Notes: a model not told the origin generated them from the letters alone. A stretch of DNA of 64,000 nt from CAMLOF01 sp041913045 (GCA_041913045.1 JAYSGB010000014.1:1-64000); one strand, 5' to 3'; positions 40,495 to 49,523 are shown, counted from the stretch's first letter. Made by a program: numbers and translations.

Positions 40495-41883
40495 ATGAAC
40501 CAAAATTCTTTCAAGGCCCAGCCGGGGCGCAACGTCGTGGTCGTGGGCACCCAATGGGGTGACGAAGGCAAGGGCAAGCTGGTGGACTGGCTCACGGAGA
40601 CCGCGCGTGGCGTGGTCCGCTTCCAGGGCGGTCACAATGCGGGTCACACGCTGGTCATCAATGGCGTGAAAACGGCATTGCACCTCATCCCCAGCGGCAT
40701 CATGCGCCCGGGCGTCAAGTGCTACATCGGCAACGGCGTAGTACTGTCGGTAACCAAGTTGCTGGAAGAGATTGCCGGGCTTGAAAAAGCAGGCGTGGAA
40801 GTGCGCTCGCGCCTGCGTGTGAGCGAGGCCTGCCCGCTGATCCTGCCTTTCCATGCTGCGATCGACGTGGCTCGCGAAGCCGCCAAGGAAAAGGCTGGTG
40901 TTGCCAAGATCGGTACCACTGGGCGCGGCATCGGCCCCGCTTACGAGGACAAGATCGCTCGCCGTGCGCTGCGTGTGCAGGACCTGAAGCATCCCGAACG
41001 TTTCGCCACCAAACTGCGCGAACTGCTGGATCTGCACAACCACCTGCTGACTTCTTATCTGGGTTCTGCGAATATGGATTGGGGCCCGGTGTTCGAGGGT
41101 TTCATCAAAGACGGACGCATCCAGTTCGAGCCGGTGTTCGAGCAGGCCATGCAACAGGCCGAACAGCTCAAGCCGATGATTGCTGACGTGTCGCGTGAAC
41201 TGAACGAGGCCCACAAGGCGGGTGTCAACCTGCTGTTCGAAGGTGCGCAAGGCACGCTGCTGGACATTGACCACGGCACCTACCCCTTCGTGACGTCGAG
41301 CAACTGTGTTGCAGGCAACGCTGCGGCGGGCGCGGGTGTGGGCCCCGGCATGCTGCACTATGTTCTGGGCATCACCAAGGCTTATTGCACTCGCGTGGGC
41401 GGTGGCCCTTTCCCTACCGAGCTGGACTGGGAAAAGGAAGGTACCCCCGGATACCACATGAGCACCGTGGGCGCCGAGAAGGGCGTGACCACCGGCCGTT
41501 CGCGCCGCTGCGGCTGGTTCGATGCCGCGCTGCTGAAGCGCTCTGCCCAGGTCAACGGCCTGAGCGGCCTGTGCATCACCAAGCTGGACGTGCTGGACGG
41601 TCTGACCGAACTGCAGTTGTGCGTGGGTTACAAGCTCGATGGCGAGATCATCGACATCCTGCCGCTGGGGGCCGACGAAATTGCACGTTGTGAGCCGATC
41701 TACGAAACCCTGCCGGGCTGGAGCGATTCGTCGGTGGGCGTGACCCGCTACGAAGACCTGCCCGCCAACGCGCAGGCCTATCTGAGCCGCATCGAGGCTG
41801 TGACGGGCGTGCCCATCCACGTGGTGTCCACCAGCCCGGACCGCGACCACACGATTCTGTTGCACCACCCCTTCGCCGCCTGA
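40495..41883 (+). CDS. purA: Adenylosuccinate synthetase
   Basis: 462 residues from ATG 40495 (a TTG at 40477 is in frame upstream). It starts VVVGTQWGDEGKGKLVDWL, with the GTP-binding P-loop, then GGHNAGHT, GTTGRGIGPAYEDK and the C-terminal EITKLDVLDG-like ITKLDVLDGL. It joins IMP and aspartate with GTP to adenylosuccinate in AMP synthesis. It is some 30 residues longer than the E. coli enzyme (432), mainly at the N-terminus and in an internal insert. Confidence 0.97.
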   Translation: MNQNSFKAQPGRNVVVVGTQWGDEGKGKLVDWLTETARGVVRFQGGHNAGHTLVINGVKTALHLIPSGIMRPGVKCYIGNGVVLSVTKLLEEIAGLEKAGVEVRSRLRVSEACPLILPFHAAIDVAREAAKEKAGVAKIGTTGRGIGPAYEDKIARRALRVQDLKHPERFATKLRELLDLHNHLLTSYLGSANMDWGPVFEGFIKDGRIQFEPVFEQAMQQAEQLKPMIADVSRELNEAHKAGVNLLFEGAQGTLLDIDHGTYPFVTSSNCVAGNAAAGAGVGPGMLHYVLGITKAYCTRVGGGPFPTELDWEKEGTPGYHMSTVGAEKGVTTGRSRRCGWFDAALLKRSAQVNGLSGLCITKLDVLDGLTELQLCVGYKLDGEIIDILPLGADEIARCEPIYETLPGWSDSSVGVTRYEDLPANAQAYLSRIEAVTGVPIHVVSTSPDRDHTILLHHPFAA

Positions 41884-41923
41884 GCGGCAGCCTACCCAAG
41901 ACCCTCTGAAACGGAGATCCGCG

Positions 41924-42448
41924 ATGCTGACCGAAGATGGCAAACACCTGTACGTGTCTTACGACGAGTACCACAACCTGATCGAAAAACTGGCGATCAA
42001 GGTGCACCAGTCGGGCTGGGAGTTCGACACGATCCTGTGTCTGGCTCGCGGCGGCATGCGCCCGGGTGACATCCTGAGCCGCATTTTCGACAAACCCCTG
42101 GCCATCATGTCCACCAGTTCCTACCGGGCGGAAGCGGGCACCGTGCAGGGGCAACTGGACATTGCTCGTTACATCACCACGCCCAAAGGCGAGATTGCTG
42201 GCCGCGTGCTGCTGGTGGACGACCTGGCCGATTCTGGCCACACGCTGCGTGCTGTCATCGACATGCTCAAGAACAACTACCCGCCCATCACCGAGCTGCG
42301 CAGCGCAGTGATCTGGACCAAGGCGGTGTCGGTGTTCACGCCGGACTACTCGGTGGAGTTCCTGCCCACCAACCCGTGGATTCACCAGCCGTTCGAGGGC
42401 TACGACAACATGCGTCCGGCCCAGTTGCTGGCCAAGTGGAAGGTTTGA
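41924..42448 (+). CDS. Purine-type phosphoribosyltransferase
   Basis: 174 residues with the type I phosphoribosyltransferase fold. The PRPP-binding loop is VLLVDDLADSGHTL (about 93-106), and GGMRPGDILSR supplies the pyrophosphate loop. It resembles xanthine/hypoxanthine phosphoribosyltransferases that salvage free bases. It lies 40 bp after purA, which fits purine metabolism. The exact base cannot be decided from the sequence. Confidence 0.88.
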   Translation: MLTEDGKHLYVSYDEYHNLIEKLAIKVHQSGWEFDTILCLARGGMRPGDILSRIFDKPLAIMSTSSYRAEAGTVQGQLDIARYITTPKGEIAGRVLLVDDLADSGHTLRAVIDMLKNNYPPITELRSAVIWTKAVSVFTPDYSVEFLPTNPWIHQPFEGYDNMRPAQLLAKWKV

Positions 42449-42458
42449 GCGGGCCTCC

Positions 42459-43643
42459 ATGGACCTGCGCACCGGACTGATCCATCACCCCTACGTGCCG
42501 CCGCCCGAGTTTGAAGCGGTGGCGCCGGGTGTTCACAAGGCCTCAACGGTCATCTTCCCCAGCGTGGCGGCCATGCGCTCTCGCGACTGGAAGAACAAGT
42601 CAGCCTACACCTACGGCTTGCACGGCACGCCCACCACGTTCACGTTGGAAGAGCGCATCGCGACGGTGGAAGGCGGGCAGCATTGCCTGCTGGCACCCAG
42701 CGGGCTGGCCGCCATTGCGCTGGTGAACATGGCGCTTTTGCACGCGGGCGAGGAAGTGCTGCTTCCCGACAACGCCTACGGTCCTGGCAAGACCCTGGCC
42801 GAAGGCGAACTGGCTGCCTGGGGTATCACCCACCGATATTACGACCCCATGAACCCGGCCGATCTGGCTGCCAAGATCGGCGCGTCCACGCGTCTGGTCT
42901 GGCTGGAGGCAGCGGGTTCTGTCACGCTGGAATACCCGGACTTGCCTGGGCTGGTGGCCGTCGTACGCGACGCGAATGCAGCTCGGCAGACCAGCAGGAA
43001 GTTGATTGCGGCCCTGGACAACACCTGGGGTGCGGGGGTGGCGTTTCAGCCGTTTGACATGGGCGTGGATATTTCCATGCAAGCCCTCACCAAGTACCCC
43101 AGCGGCGGGGCAGACGTGCTGATGGGCTCGGTGGTCACGTGTGACGAGGCCTTGCACCGGCAGTTGCTGCTGACACACATGCGCCTGGGCCTGGGCGTGG
43201 GTGCCAACGACGCGGAGCTGGTGTTGCGCGGGCTGAACAGCATGGTGCTGCGCTACCACGCGCAGGACGCCACAACCCGTGAACTGGCCACCTGGATGCA
43301 GGAGCAGCCCGGCGTGGCCAAGGTGTTCCACCCAGCCTTGCCCAGCTCACCCGGCCATCCCAACTGGGCGCGCGACGCCAGCGCGGCTGCCTGTCTGTTC
43401 AGTGTGGTGTTCGACCCGGCCATCGCTGCGGAAAAAATCGACGCGTTCTGCGACAACCTCAAGCTGTTCCGTCTGGGTTACAGCTGGGCCGGGCCGATCA
43501 GCCTGTGCGTGCCGTATGACGTACCGTCCATGCGAACGACGCCCTGGCCGCACTCCAGCCGCCTGGTCCGCTTCGCCGTGGGCCTGGAAGCCGCAGCCGA
43601 CCTGAAGGCCGACCTGCTTCAGGCCATGTCCGCGCTTTCCTGA
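42459..43643 (+). CDS. metC: Cystathionine beta-lyase
   Basis: 394 residues of the Cys/Met-metabolism PLP family. The N-terminal part includes YGLHGTPTTFTLEERIATVEGG; the cofactor Lys212 sits in SMQALTKYPSGG, and SSRLVRFAVGLE is the C-terminal substrate-carboxylate site. It cleaves cystathionine to homocysteine, pyruvate and ammonia; the HGTPT segment and Tyr positions fit MetC better than MetB/MetZ, but family members overlap in activity. It starts 10 bp after the phosphoribosyltransferase and overlaps the convergent mnmH by 25 bp. Confidence 0.88.
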   Translation: MDLRTGLIHHPYVPPPEFEAVAPGVHKASTVIFPSVAAMRSRDWKNKSAYTYGLHGTPTTFTLEERIATVEGGQHCLLAPSGLAAIALVNMALLHAGEEVLLPDNAYGPGKTLAEGELAAWGITHRYYDPMNPADLAAKIGASTRLVWLEAAGSVTLEYPDLPGLVAVVRDANAARQTSRKLIAALDNTWGAGVAFQPFDMGVDISMQALTKYPSGGADVLMGSVVTCDEALHRQLLLTHMRLGLGVGANDAELVLRGLNSMVLRYHAQDATTRELATWMQEQPGVAKVFHPALPSSPGHPNWARDASAAACLFSVVFDPAIAAEKIDAFCDNLKLFRLGYSWAGPISLCVPYDVPSMRTTPWPHSSRLVRFAVGLEAAADLKADLLQAMSALS

Positions 43644-44692
43644 GCGATCAACTCGCGGGCGAGGGCGGCCATGGCCGCCTCAGAACGGCTGGCCAAGGGA
43701 CAGGGCAGCGCTTGCCCATACTGCACGAAGTTTCGGCGGATCGAAGCCGCGTACACGGGGTCGTAATGCTTGTCCAGCAGTTCGCGCACCACGGCGTCCG
43801 AGTGGCCGGCCTGCACCATGCCCACCCACTCGTCTATCACCGCCTTGCCGCGCAGTTCGGTGAGGGCGCGCAGGCGTTCGCAGAAGAACTCGCTGTCGCG
43901 CAGGAAGAATTCGTAGTCTTCCATCAACAGCGCCACGCGCTCTTCCAGCGGCAGTTGCAGGTCCAGGCAAGGGCTGGCACGCATGGCGTCGATCAGGGCG
44001 TCTGGCACGCGCAGGTTGCCCACCTTCTTGCTTTCGCTTTCCACGTACACCACGCGGGCGGGGTCGTAGGTGTGCAGGCCTTCCCACACCAGGGTGTCAA
44101 AGCGCTTCTGGCTGGGCTGCGGTTGGCCGGGAATCAAACCGAGCACGGAACTGCGGTGCGAGGCAAGGCCCTCCAGATCAAGCACCTGTGCACCTTGGGC
44201 TGCCAGGGCCTGGAGCAGGCGCGTCTTGCCCGAACCCGTGGGGCCGCACACCACCTTGTAGCGCAGGCGCTGCACCAGGGCGGGTAGGGACTCGACCAGT
44301 GCATTGCGTGACGCCTTGTAGCCGCCTTCGATCAGCGTGACCTGAAACCCAATAGCACTGAGGATGGTGGCCAGCGAACCGCTGCGGTTGCCGCCTCGCC
44401 AGCAATAGACCAGTGGTTTCCAGTTCTTGGGTTTGTCGAGTACTTCGCGCTCGATGTGCGCAGCGATGTTGCGGGCAGCCAGCGCTGCCCCTCGCTTCTT
44501 GGCCTCGAAGGCGTTGATCTGCTTGTACATCGTGCCGATGACGATGCGTTCCTCGTTGTTGAGCGTGGGCCAGTTGATGGCGCCGGGCAGATGGTCGAGG
44601 GCGTACTCGTCCTCGGTGCGGGCGTCGATGACGGTGTCGAAGTCGGCCAGACGTTCCAGGGCGGCGGTGGCGGGCAGGGTTTGCAGGGGCAT
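43619..44692 (-). CDS. mnmH: tRNA 2-selenouridine synthase
   Basis: 357 residues (E. coli 364). N-terminal rhodanese domain (about 10-130) with the catalytic Cys97 in YCWRGGNRSG, then a P-loop domain with GPTGSGKT (150-157). It replaces sulfur by selenium at the wobble 2-thiouridine of tRNA Lys, Glu and Gln, through a geranylated intermediate. It requires selenophosphate; no selD is visible in the window. It lies 15 bp downstream of the esterase gene on the same strand. Confidence 0.95.
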   Translation of the reverse strand: MPLQTLPATAALERLADFDTVIDARTEDEYALDHLPGAINWPTLNNEERIVIGTMYKQINAFEAKKRGAALAARNIAAHIEREVLDKPKNWKPLVYCWRGGNRSGSLATILSAIGFQVTLIEGGYKASRNALVESLPALVQRLRYKVVCGPTGSGKTRLLQALAAQGAQVLDLEGLASHRSSVLGLIPGQPQPSQKRFDTLVWEGLHTYDPARVVYVESESKKVGNLRVPDALIDAMRASPCLDLQLPLEERVALLMEDYEFFLRDSEFFCERLRALTELRGKAVIDEWVGMVQAGHSDAVVRELLDKHYDPVYAASIRRNFVQYGQALPCPLASRSEAAMAALARELIAQESADMA

Positions 44693-44707
44693 ACGGTGGG
44701 GATGGCT

Positions 44708-45364
44708 TCAGCGCTTGGGCAACAGCTTGCGCAGTTCAGGCCATACATTGTCCAGCATGCGTGCCTGGGCGCTTTCGTTCGGGTGGATGCGGTCGGCCTG
44801 GAACAGGGCGACGGGGTCAGGCCCGTCCGCCACGCCCTTTAGGAAGAAGGGAAGCAAGGCGGCTTTTTCAGCCTTGGCCACATTGGCGAACACCTGCCGG
44901 AATTCCTGCGCGTAGCGAGCGCCGTAGTTGGGCGGCATCTCCATGCCCAGCAGCAGAACCTTGGCACCCGCCTCACGGGCCTGGCGAGCCATGGCCTGCA
45001 GGTTGTCCCGGGTCATGTCCAGCGGCAGGCCGCGCAGTGCGTCGTTGCCGCCGAGTTCGATGACCACGGTAGCGGGCCTGTGTTGCTGCAGCAGCGTGGG
45101 CAGGCGCGAGCGGCCGCCCGATGTGGTGTCGCCGCTGATGCTGGCGTTGACCACGCGCACGCCAGCCTTGTTGCTGGCAAGACGCTGTTCCAGCAACGCC
45201 ACCCAGCCGCTGCCACGGCGCAGCCCGTATTCGGCGCTGAGCGAGTCCCCCACAATCAGCACAACGGGCTCTGGCTCGGCCCAGGCAGGGCAAGACCCCA
45301 CGAGGGCGGCCAGCGCGGTGATGGCGTTAAAGTGTCGTCGATTCAACTTGAAGAGCCTTTCCAT
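44708..45364 (-). CDS. tesA: TesA-like SGNH hydrolase (arylesterase/lysophospholipase)
   Basis: 218 residues from ATG 45364. A signal peptide (about 1-29, ending SCPAWA) is followed by the SGNH blocks: GDSLSAEYG with Ser41, GGND with Asn107, and DRIHP with Asp191 and His194. E. coli TesA (208) is a periplasmic thioesterase/lysophospholipase with broad ester substrates. The start codon overlaps that of the divergent ABC ATPase by two bases (see findings). The tesA/ybbA divergent arrangement is the same as in E. coli. Confidence 0.92.
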   Translation of the reverse strand: MERLFKLNRRHFNAITALAALVGSCPAWAEPEPVVLIVGDSLSAEYGLRRGSGWVALLEQRLASNKAGVRVVNASISGDTTSGGRSRLPTLLQQHRPATVVIELGGNDALRGLPLDMTRDNLQAMARQAREAGAKVLLLGMEMPPNYGARYAQEFRQVFANVAKAEKAALLPFFLKGVADGPDPVALFQADRIHPNESAQARMLDNVWPELRKLLPKR

Positions 45365-46052
45365 GTCGGATGTGATGATCGCAGTGCAGAACCTGTCGAA
45401 GTCGGTGAGCGACGCCACGGGCCAGCTGGACATTTTGCGCGAGGTCGATTTCGAGCTCTACAAGGGCGAGACGGTGGCTATCGTCGGGGCATCAGGCTCT
45501 GGAAAGAGTACCTTGCTGGCCATAGTTGCGGGGTTGGATACGCCCAGCGCGGGAACGGTTCACATCGACGGCACCGATATTTTCGCGCTGGACGAAGACC
45601 AGCGCGCGGCCTTGCGGGCACAGAAGGTGGGTTTTGTGTTCCAGAGCTTCCAGTTGCTGGGCAACCTCACGGCGCTGGAAAACGTGATGCTGCCGCTGGA
45701 GCTGGCTGGCCGACGTGACGCGCGCACTGCCGCCACCGAGATGCTGCGGCGCGTGGGGTTGGGTGAGCGCCTGGGGCACTACCCCAAGGTGCTTTCTGGC
45801 GGCGAGCAGCAGCGCGTGGCGCTGGCCCGCGCTTTTGTGGTGCGTCCGGCGGTACTGCTGGCCGACGAGCCTACGGGCAGCCTGGACTTTGCCACGGGCG
45901 AGCGCGTGATGGAGCTCATGTTCGAGCTGAACCGTGAACTGGGCACGACGCTCGTTCTGGTGACGCACGACCGGGCCATTGCCCAGCGCTGTGAGCGCCG
46001 CATCACCATCGAAGCCGGGCGGGCCAGTGAGCCCGCGTTGGCCGAAGCGTGA
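45363..46052 (+). CDS. ABC transporter ATP-binding protein (YbbA/LolD-like)
   Basis: 229 residues from ATG 45363 with GAAGAG as ribosome site. Walker A GASGSGKST, Q-loop FVFQSFQLL, signature LSGGEQQRVALARA, Walker B VLLADEPTGSLD and the His switch VTHDRA are intact. These features and its place beside tesA match YbbA, the ATPase of a MacB/FtsX-type exporter. The expected large permease gene (ybbP) is absent: rlmB follows after 10 bp. It may pair with a permease elsewhere. Confidence 0.9.
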   Translation: MSDVMIAVQNLSKSVSDATGQLDILREVDFELYKGETVAIVGASGSGKSTLLAIVAGLDTPSAGTVHIDGTDIFALDEDQRAALRAQKVGFVFQSFQLLGNLTALENVMLPLELAGRRDARTAATEMLRRVGLGERLGHYPKVLSGGEQQRVALARAFVVRPAVLLADEPTGSLDFATGERVMELMFELNRELGTTLVLVTHDRAIAQRCERRITIEAGRASEPALAEA

Positions 46053-46062
46053 TAATCCGGGG

Positions 46063-46809
46063 ATGTCCTCTCCCAAAGTTCTGTTCGGCTTCCATGCCGT
46101 TGGCGTGCGCCTGAAGACGGCACCCGCATCCATCATCGAGATTTACGTTGACCCGTCGCGCCGCGACGCGCGCATGAAGCAGTTCCTGGAACGCGCCAAG
46201 GAAGCAGGCGCGCGGCTGATCGAGGCCGACAGCCTGCGCATAGCCAAGCTCGCAGGTAGCCACGGGCACCAGGGGGTGGCCGCGCGCGTGGAGCCAGTGG
46301 CGCAAGCCCGCTCGCTTGACGACCTGCTGGACCAACTGGAGCAGGGCGGTGGCGACGCGCCCTTGCTGCTGGTGCTGGATGGCGTGACCGACCCGCACAA
46401 CCTGGGCGCATGCCTGCGTGTGGCCGATGGTGCTGGTGCACAGGCGGTGATCGCGCCCAAGGACCATGCCGCAGGCATCAACGCTACGGTGGCCAAGGTG
46501 GCCAGCGGTGCGGCAGAAACGGTGCCCTACTTCATGGTGACCAACCTTGCGCGCACGCTCAATGAGTTGAAGGAGCGCAACGTCTGGATCATCGGCACGA
46601 GCGATGACGCGCCCAAGACCATCTACCAGGTGGACCTGAAAGGCCCTGTGGCGCTGGTGCTGGGGGCTGAAGGACCTGGCATGCGCCAGCTCACGCGCAA
46701 GACCTGTGATGAACTGGTGAGTATCCCCATGCGCGGCGCAGTGGAAAGCCTGAACGTTTCCGTGGCCAGCGCCGTGTGCCTTTACGAGGCGCTGCGCCAG
46801 CGTTCCTGA
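46063..46809 (+). CDS. rlmB: 23S rRNA (guanosine-2251-2'-O)-methyltransferase
   Basis: 248 residues from ATG 46063 (E. coli 243). N-terminal substrate-binding domain (about 1-85), then the SPOUT domain with LDGVTDPHNLGACLR, LGAEGPGM and IPMRGAVESLNVSVA, the knot motifs that bind S-adenosylmethionine. It methylates the ribose of G2251 in the peptidyl-transferase P-loop. It starts 10 bp after the ABC ATPase gene. Confidence 0.95.
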   Translation: MSSPKVLFGFHAVGVRLKTAPASIIEIYVDPSRRDARMKQFLERAKEAGARLIEADSLRIAKLAGSHGHQGVAARVEPVAQARSLDDLLDQLEQGGGDAPLLLVLDGVTDPHNLGACLRVADGAGAQAVIAPKDHAAGINATVAKVASGAAETVPYFMVTNLARTLNELKERNVWIIGTSDDAPKTIYQVDLKGPVALVLGAEGPGMRQLTRKTCDELVSIPMRGAVESLNVSVASAVCLYEALRQRS

Positions 46810-46824
46810 TCCGCTCCGGGCTGG

Positions 46825-47421
46825 TCAGATCCAGCCCATTGCGCCCAGCACGGCGCCTGTACCCAGCATCCACAGCAGGTGCAGCTTGGTGCGCCACACC
46901 AGCAGGGCGCTCACCAGGGTGAGCAGCCAAAGCCGCCAGTCGCGCTCTGGGTTGTCGTGCGCCGCGCTCAACACCCAGCCGGTGGCAATGAGCAGGGCGA
47001 TGACGATGGGCGCCATGCCTTGCTTGAACGCCTTCACTTCGCGCCGCTCGCGGTTGTGGTGCGCCCAGCGCGTGGCCACGTAGGTGAGGGTGGAAGAGGG
47101 CAGCAGGATGGCGGCCATGGTCAGAAATACGCCAAGCGCGCCCAGGGGCCAGGCGGCCATGCCAGCCGCAACGCCGCCACCGGCGTTGACGCCTACCGTC
47201 CAGCCCACCAGCGCAACAAACAGCACGTTCGGCCCCGGTGCGGCCTGCGCCAGTGCAATGGACGCCGTGAACTGGGCGTCGGTCAGCCAAGCCTGTTGTG
47301 TCACGAGGTAGCGGTGCATGTCGGGCGCCGTGGTGATGGCGCCGCCCACCGCCAGCAGGGACAGCATCAGGAAATGCAGGAAGATCTGGAGCCAGTCATT
47401 GGCGTGCAGGGTGATGGTCAT
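46825..47421 (-). CDS. chrA: Chromate transporter, half-size subunit (second gene)
   Basis: 198 residues from ATG 47421, in an ATGA overlap with the preceding chrA-type gene. Five or six membrane helices; it carries GGAITTAPDMHRYLV and APGPN, the signatures of one ChrA half. Full-length ChrA proteins fuse two such domains; here they are two genes, as in short-chain CHR pairs, and the products likely form a heterodimer. It would export chromate with sulfate-like specificity; actual substrate is unproven. Confidence 0.88.
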   Translation of the reverse strand: MTITLHANDWLQIFLHFLMLSLLAVGGAITTAPDMHRYLVTQQAWLTDAQFTASIALAQAAPGPNVLFVALVGWTVGVNAGGGVAAGMAAWPLGALGVFLTMAAILLPSSTLTYVATRWAHHNRERREVKAFKQGMAPIVIALLIATGWVLSAAHDNPERDWRLWLLTLVSALLVWRTKLHLLWMLGTGAVLGAMGWI

Positions 47422-48029
47422 GCCCTGCTCCCAGCCCATGGTCGGCCCAGGCAATGCCAGGCCCACAGGCACGCCACGCTGCCCAGCCCCAGCAGAACCC
47501 AGGCCAGCGGCAGCCGCAGCAATGCGATGGCCACGAATGTGGCTGCAGCGAAACCCCAGCAGACGAAGCGTCCCATCACGTTGTTTTGCAGCGCGCCGAT
47601 CAACTTCAGCCCAGTGGCGGTAATGAGCCCCGCAGCGACGGCCCCCATGCCACGCAGAGCGCCCAGCGCCGCAGGCGCGCCAGCGATGCTGGAGAAGGCA
47701 ACAGCCAGGACCACCGCCACCAACAATGGGGCCAGCAGCATGCCTGCCAGTGCAGCCAGGGCGCCCGGCAGGCCGAAGTAGCGCCCGCCTATCATCAGCG
47801 ACAGGTTAACCACGTTGGGGCCGGGCAGGATTTGCGCCACCGCCCAGTCTTCGACGAACTGGTCGCGGGTCAGCCAGCGCTTCTTGTCCACCAACTCCCG
47901 TTGCACCACGGCCAGTACACCGCCAAAGCCCTGCAACGCCAACCAGGTGAAGGACAGGAAGAGGTCGGTCTTGGACCGGGGCTGTGCCGGGGCCTCGGCG
48001 CCATCAGGCCGGGTTTGCGCAGGAGTCAT
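47418..48029 (-). CDS. chrA: Chromate transporter, half-size subunit (first gene)
   Basis: 203 residues. After a Pro/Ala-rich cytoplasmic start (1-20), the ChrA domain begins FLSFTWLALQGFGGVLAVVQRELVDKKRWL and contains LPGPNVVNLSLMIGGRYFG, followed by four or five hydrophobic helices. It overlaps the start of its partner by four bases and lies 13 bp after a FabG-type gene on the same strand. No ChrB regulator or other resistance gene is close by. Confidence 0.88.
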   Translation of the reverse strand: MTPAQTRPDGAEAPAQPRSKTDLFLSFTWLALQGFGGVLAVVQRELVDKKRWLTRDQFVEDWAVAQILPGPNVVNLSLMIGGRYFGLPGALAALAGMLLAPLLVAVVLAVAFSSIAGAPAALGALRGMGAVAAGLITATGLKLIGALQNNVMGRFVCWGFAAATFVAIALLRLPLAWVLLGLGSVACLWAWHCLGRPWAGSRA

Positions 48030-48042
48030 TCGGTCTCAGGCT

Positions 48043-48786
48043 TCAAACCGTCATGCCGCCGCAGACTTCAATGACCGCGCCGTTGACGTAGCTGGCCTCG
48101 TCGCTGGCCAGGAAGGCATAGACGTTGGCAATTTCCTCAGGGCGGCCAAGGCGCTTGAGCGGGACTTTGTGTTCCATTTCCTGCAGCACCTTTTCAGGGA
48201 TGGTCTGCAGGATGGGGGTGCTGACGAAGCCTGGCGCCACGGCGTTGACGCGCACGCCTTTGGGGCCGAGTTCGCGGCTCCAGGTCTTGGTGAAGCCGAT
48301 CACGCCGAACTTGGTGGCGGCGTAGTTGGTCTGGCCAAAGTTGCCATAGATGCCCACGACCGAAGACGCGTTCAGGATGACGCCGCCGCCCTGTGCCACC
48401 ATGGCGTCTGCCACTGCCTGGGCGCAGTGGAACACGCCACGCAGGTTCACGTCGACCACACGGTCGAACTGCTCTTCGGTCATCTTTTGCAGGCGTGCGT
48501 CCTGGGTGATGCCAGCGTTGTTGACCAGCACGTCAATACGACCCCAGCGCTGCAGCACCTGCTTCACGACGTCGTCCACCTGGGGGCGCTGGGTCACGTC
48601 CATGGTGAAACCGTGGGCTTGAGCACCCGCAGCCTGGCATTGCGTCACCACGCTGTCCACGTTGGAGGGGTTGACATCGCAAACGATGACGATTGCGCCC
48701 TCCTGTGCAAACTTGAGCGCCGTGGCTGCACCAATACCCTGGCCTGCGCCAGTGACGATGCTGACTTTTCCTTCAAGACGTTTCAT
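48043..48786 (-). CDS. FabG/PhaB-type short-chain reductase
   Basis: 247 residues of the short-chain dehydrogenase family: NAD(P)-binding TGAGQGIG (about 12-19), NNAG, and the catalytic Ser-Tyr-Lys in NASSVVG...YAATK. The segment INxxxQFGQTNYAATKxGVIGFTK and the C-terminal YVNGAVIEVCGGM fit 3-oxoacyl-ACP reductases. It would reduce 3-oxoacyl thioesters with NADPH. It is not next to other fatty-acid or PHA genes, so housekeeping FabG versus a paralogue cannot be decided. Confidence 0.85.
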   Translation of the reverse strand: MKRLEGKVSIVTGAGQGIGAATALKFAQEGAIVIVCDVNPSNVDSVVTQCQAAGAQAHGFTMDVTQRPQVDDVVKQVLQRWGRIDVLVNNAGITQDARLQKMTEEQFDRVVDVNLRGVFHCAQAVADAMVAQGGGVILNASSVVGIYGNFGQTNYAATKFGVIGFTKTWSRELGPKGVRVNAVAPGFVSTPILQTIPEKVLQEMEHKVPLKRLGRPEEIANVYAFLASDEASYVNGAVIEVCGGMTV

Positions 48787-48833
48787 GGGGATTGCGGGCT
48801 GCAGGCCCGGATGGGAAGAAGATGCTTCACATC

Positions 48834-49439
48834 TTAATCAACTGCAGGAGGGTCTTCCTTCAGCCAGCGGAGCTTGCCTTGTCCGCCATCGTTCAGGCGC
48901 TGAATCAAATCGGGCGCTTGGGGTTCGGGCAAGCGCCAGCGCAGGGTCACCTCGTCTGCGTGGCTCACGTCCAGCAGTTGAGCTTGGGCAGACTGCAGCT
49001 CGCGCCGCAGCCAGCCTTCCAGTGCGTAGGGTACCTGGCAGGCAAGGGTGGCCTGGCGTTCACGGGCCACTTTTGGCGCGTCCAGCAGGGCTTGGGCTAC
49101 TGCGTCTGTATAGGCGCGTACCAGCCCGCCCGCCCCCAGTTTGACGCCGCCGAAGTAGCGCACCACGGTGGCCAGCACGCCTTCCAGGTCCTGGTGACGC
49201 AGCACGTCCAACATGGGCCGCCCGGCAGTGCCACTCGGTTCGCCGTCGTCTACTGCCGCCGACTGGCCGCCCGCGAGCAGCGCCCAGCACACGTGGGCCG
49301 CACCGGGGTGCTGCTGCCAGAGCTGCTGCACGATGGCCTGTGCCTGGGTGCGCCCCTCGACAGGCTGCACGCACGCAATGAAACGGCTCTTCTTGATGAT
49401 GAGTTCGTGGTGTACCGGGTGGGGCAGCGTGAAAGCCAT
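48834..49439 (-). CDS. YigZ/IMPACT family protein
   Basis: 201 residues. The N-terminal UPF0029 domain has KKSRFIACVQPV, DDGEPSGTAGRPML and VVRYFGGVKLGAGGLVRAY, the conserved signatures of YigZ/IMPACT. The C-terminal part (about 130-195) is the ferredoxin-like DUF1949 domain. The eukaryotic relative IMPACT regulates the Gcn2 kinase; the bacterial role is uncertain. It is divergent from the asparaginase gene. Confidence 0.9.
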   Translation of the reverse strand: MAFTLPHPVHHELIIKKSRFIACVQPVEGRTQAQAIVQQLWQQHPGAAHVCWALLAGGQSAAVDDGEPSGTAGRPMLDVLRHQDLEGVLATVVRYFGGVKLGAGGLVRAYTDAVAQALLDAPKVARERQATLACQVPYALEGWLRRELQSAQAQLLDVSHADEVTLRWRLPEPQAPDLIQRLNDGGQGKLRWLKEDPPAVD

Positions 49440-49523
49440 GAGGCAGGAAGCTTAACGGATCCGGACCTGCCCAGCGGCTAGACTAGTTCCTTTGAGAACT
49501 CAGACAGTGCAGAGGAACGAACA

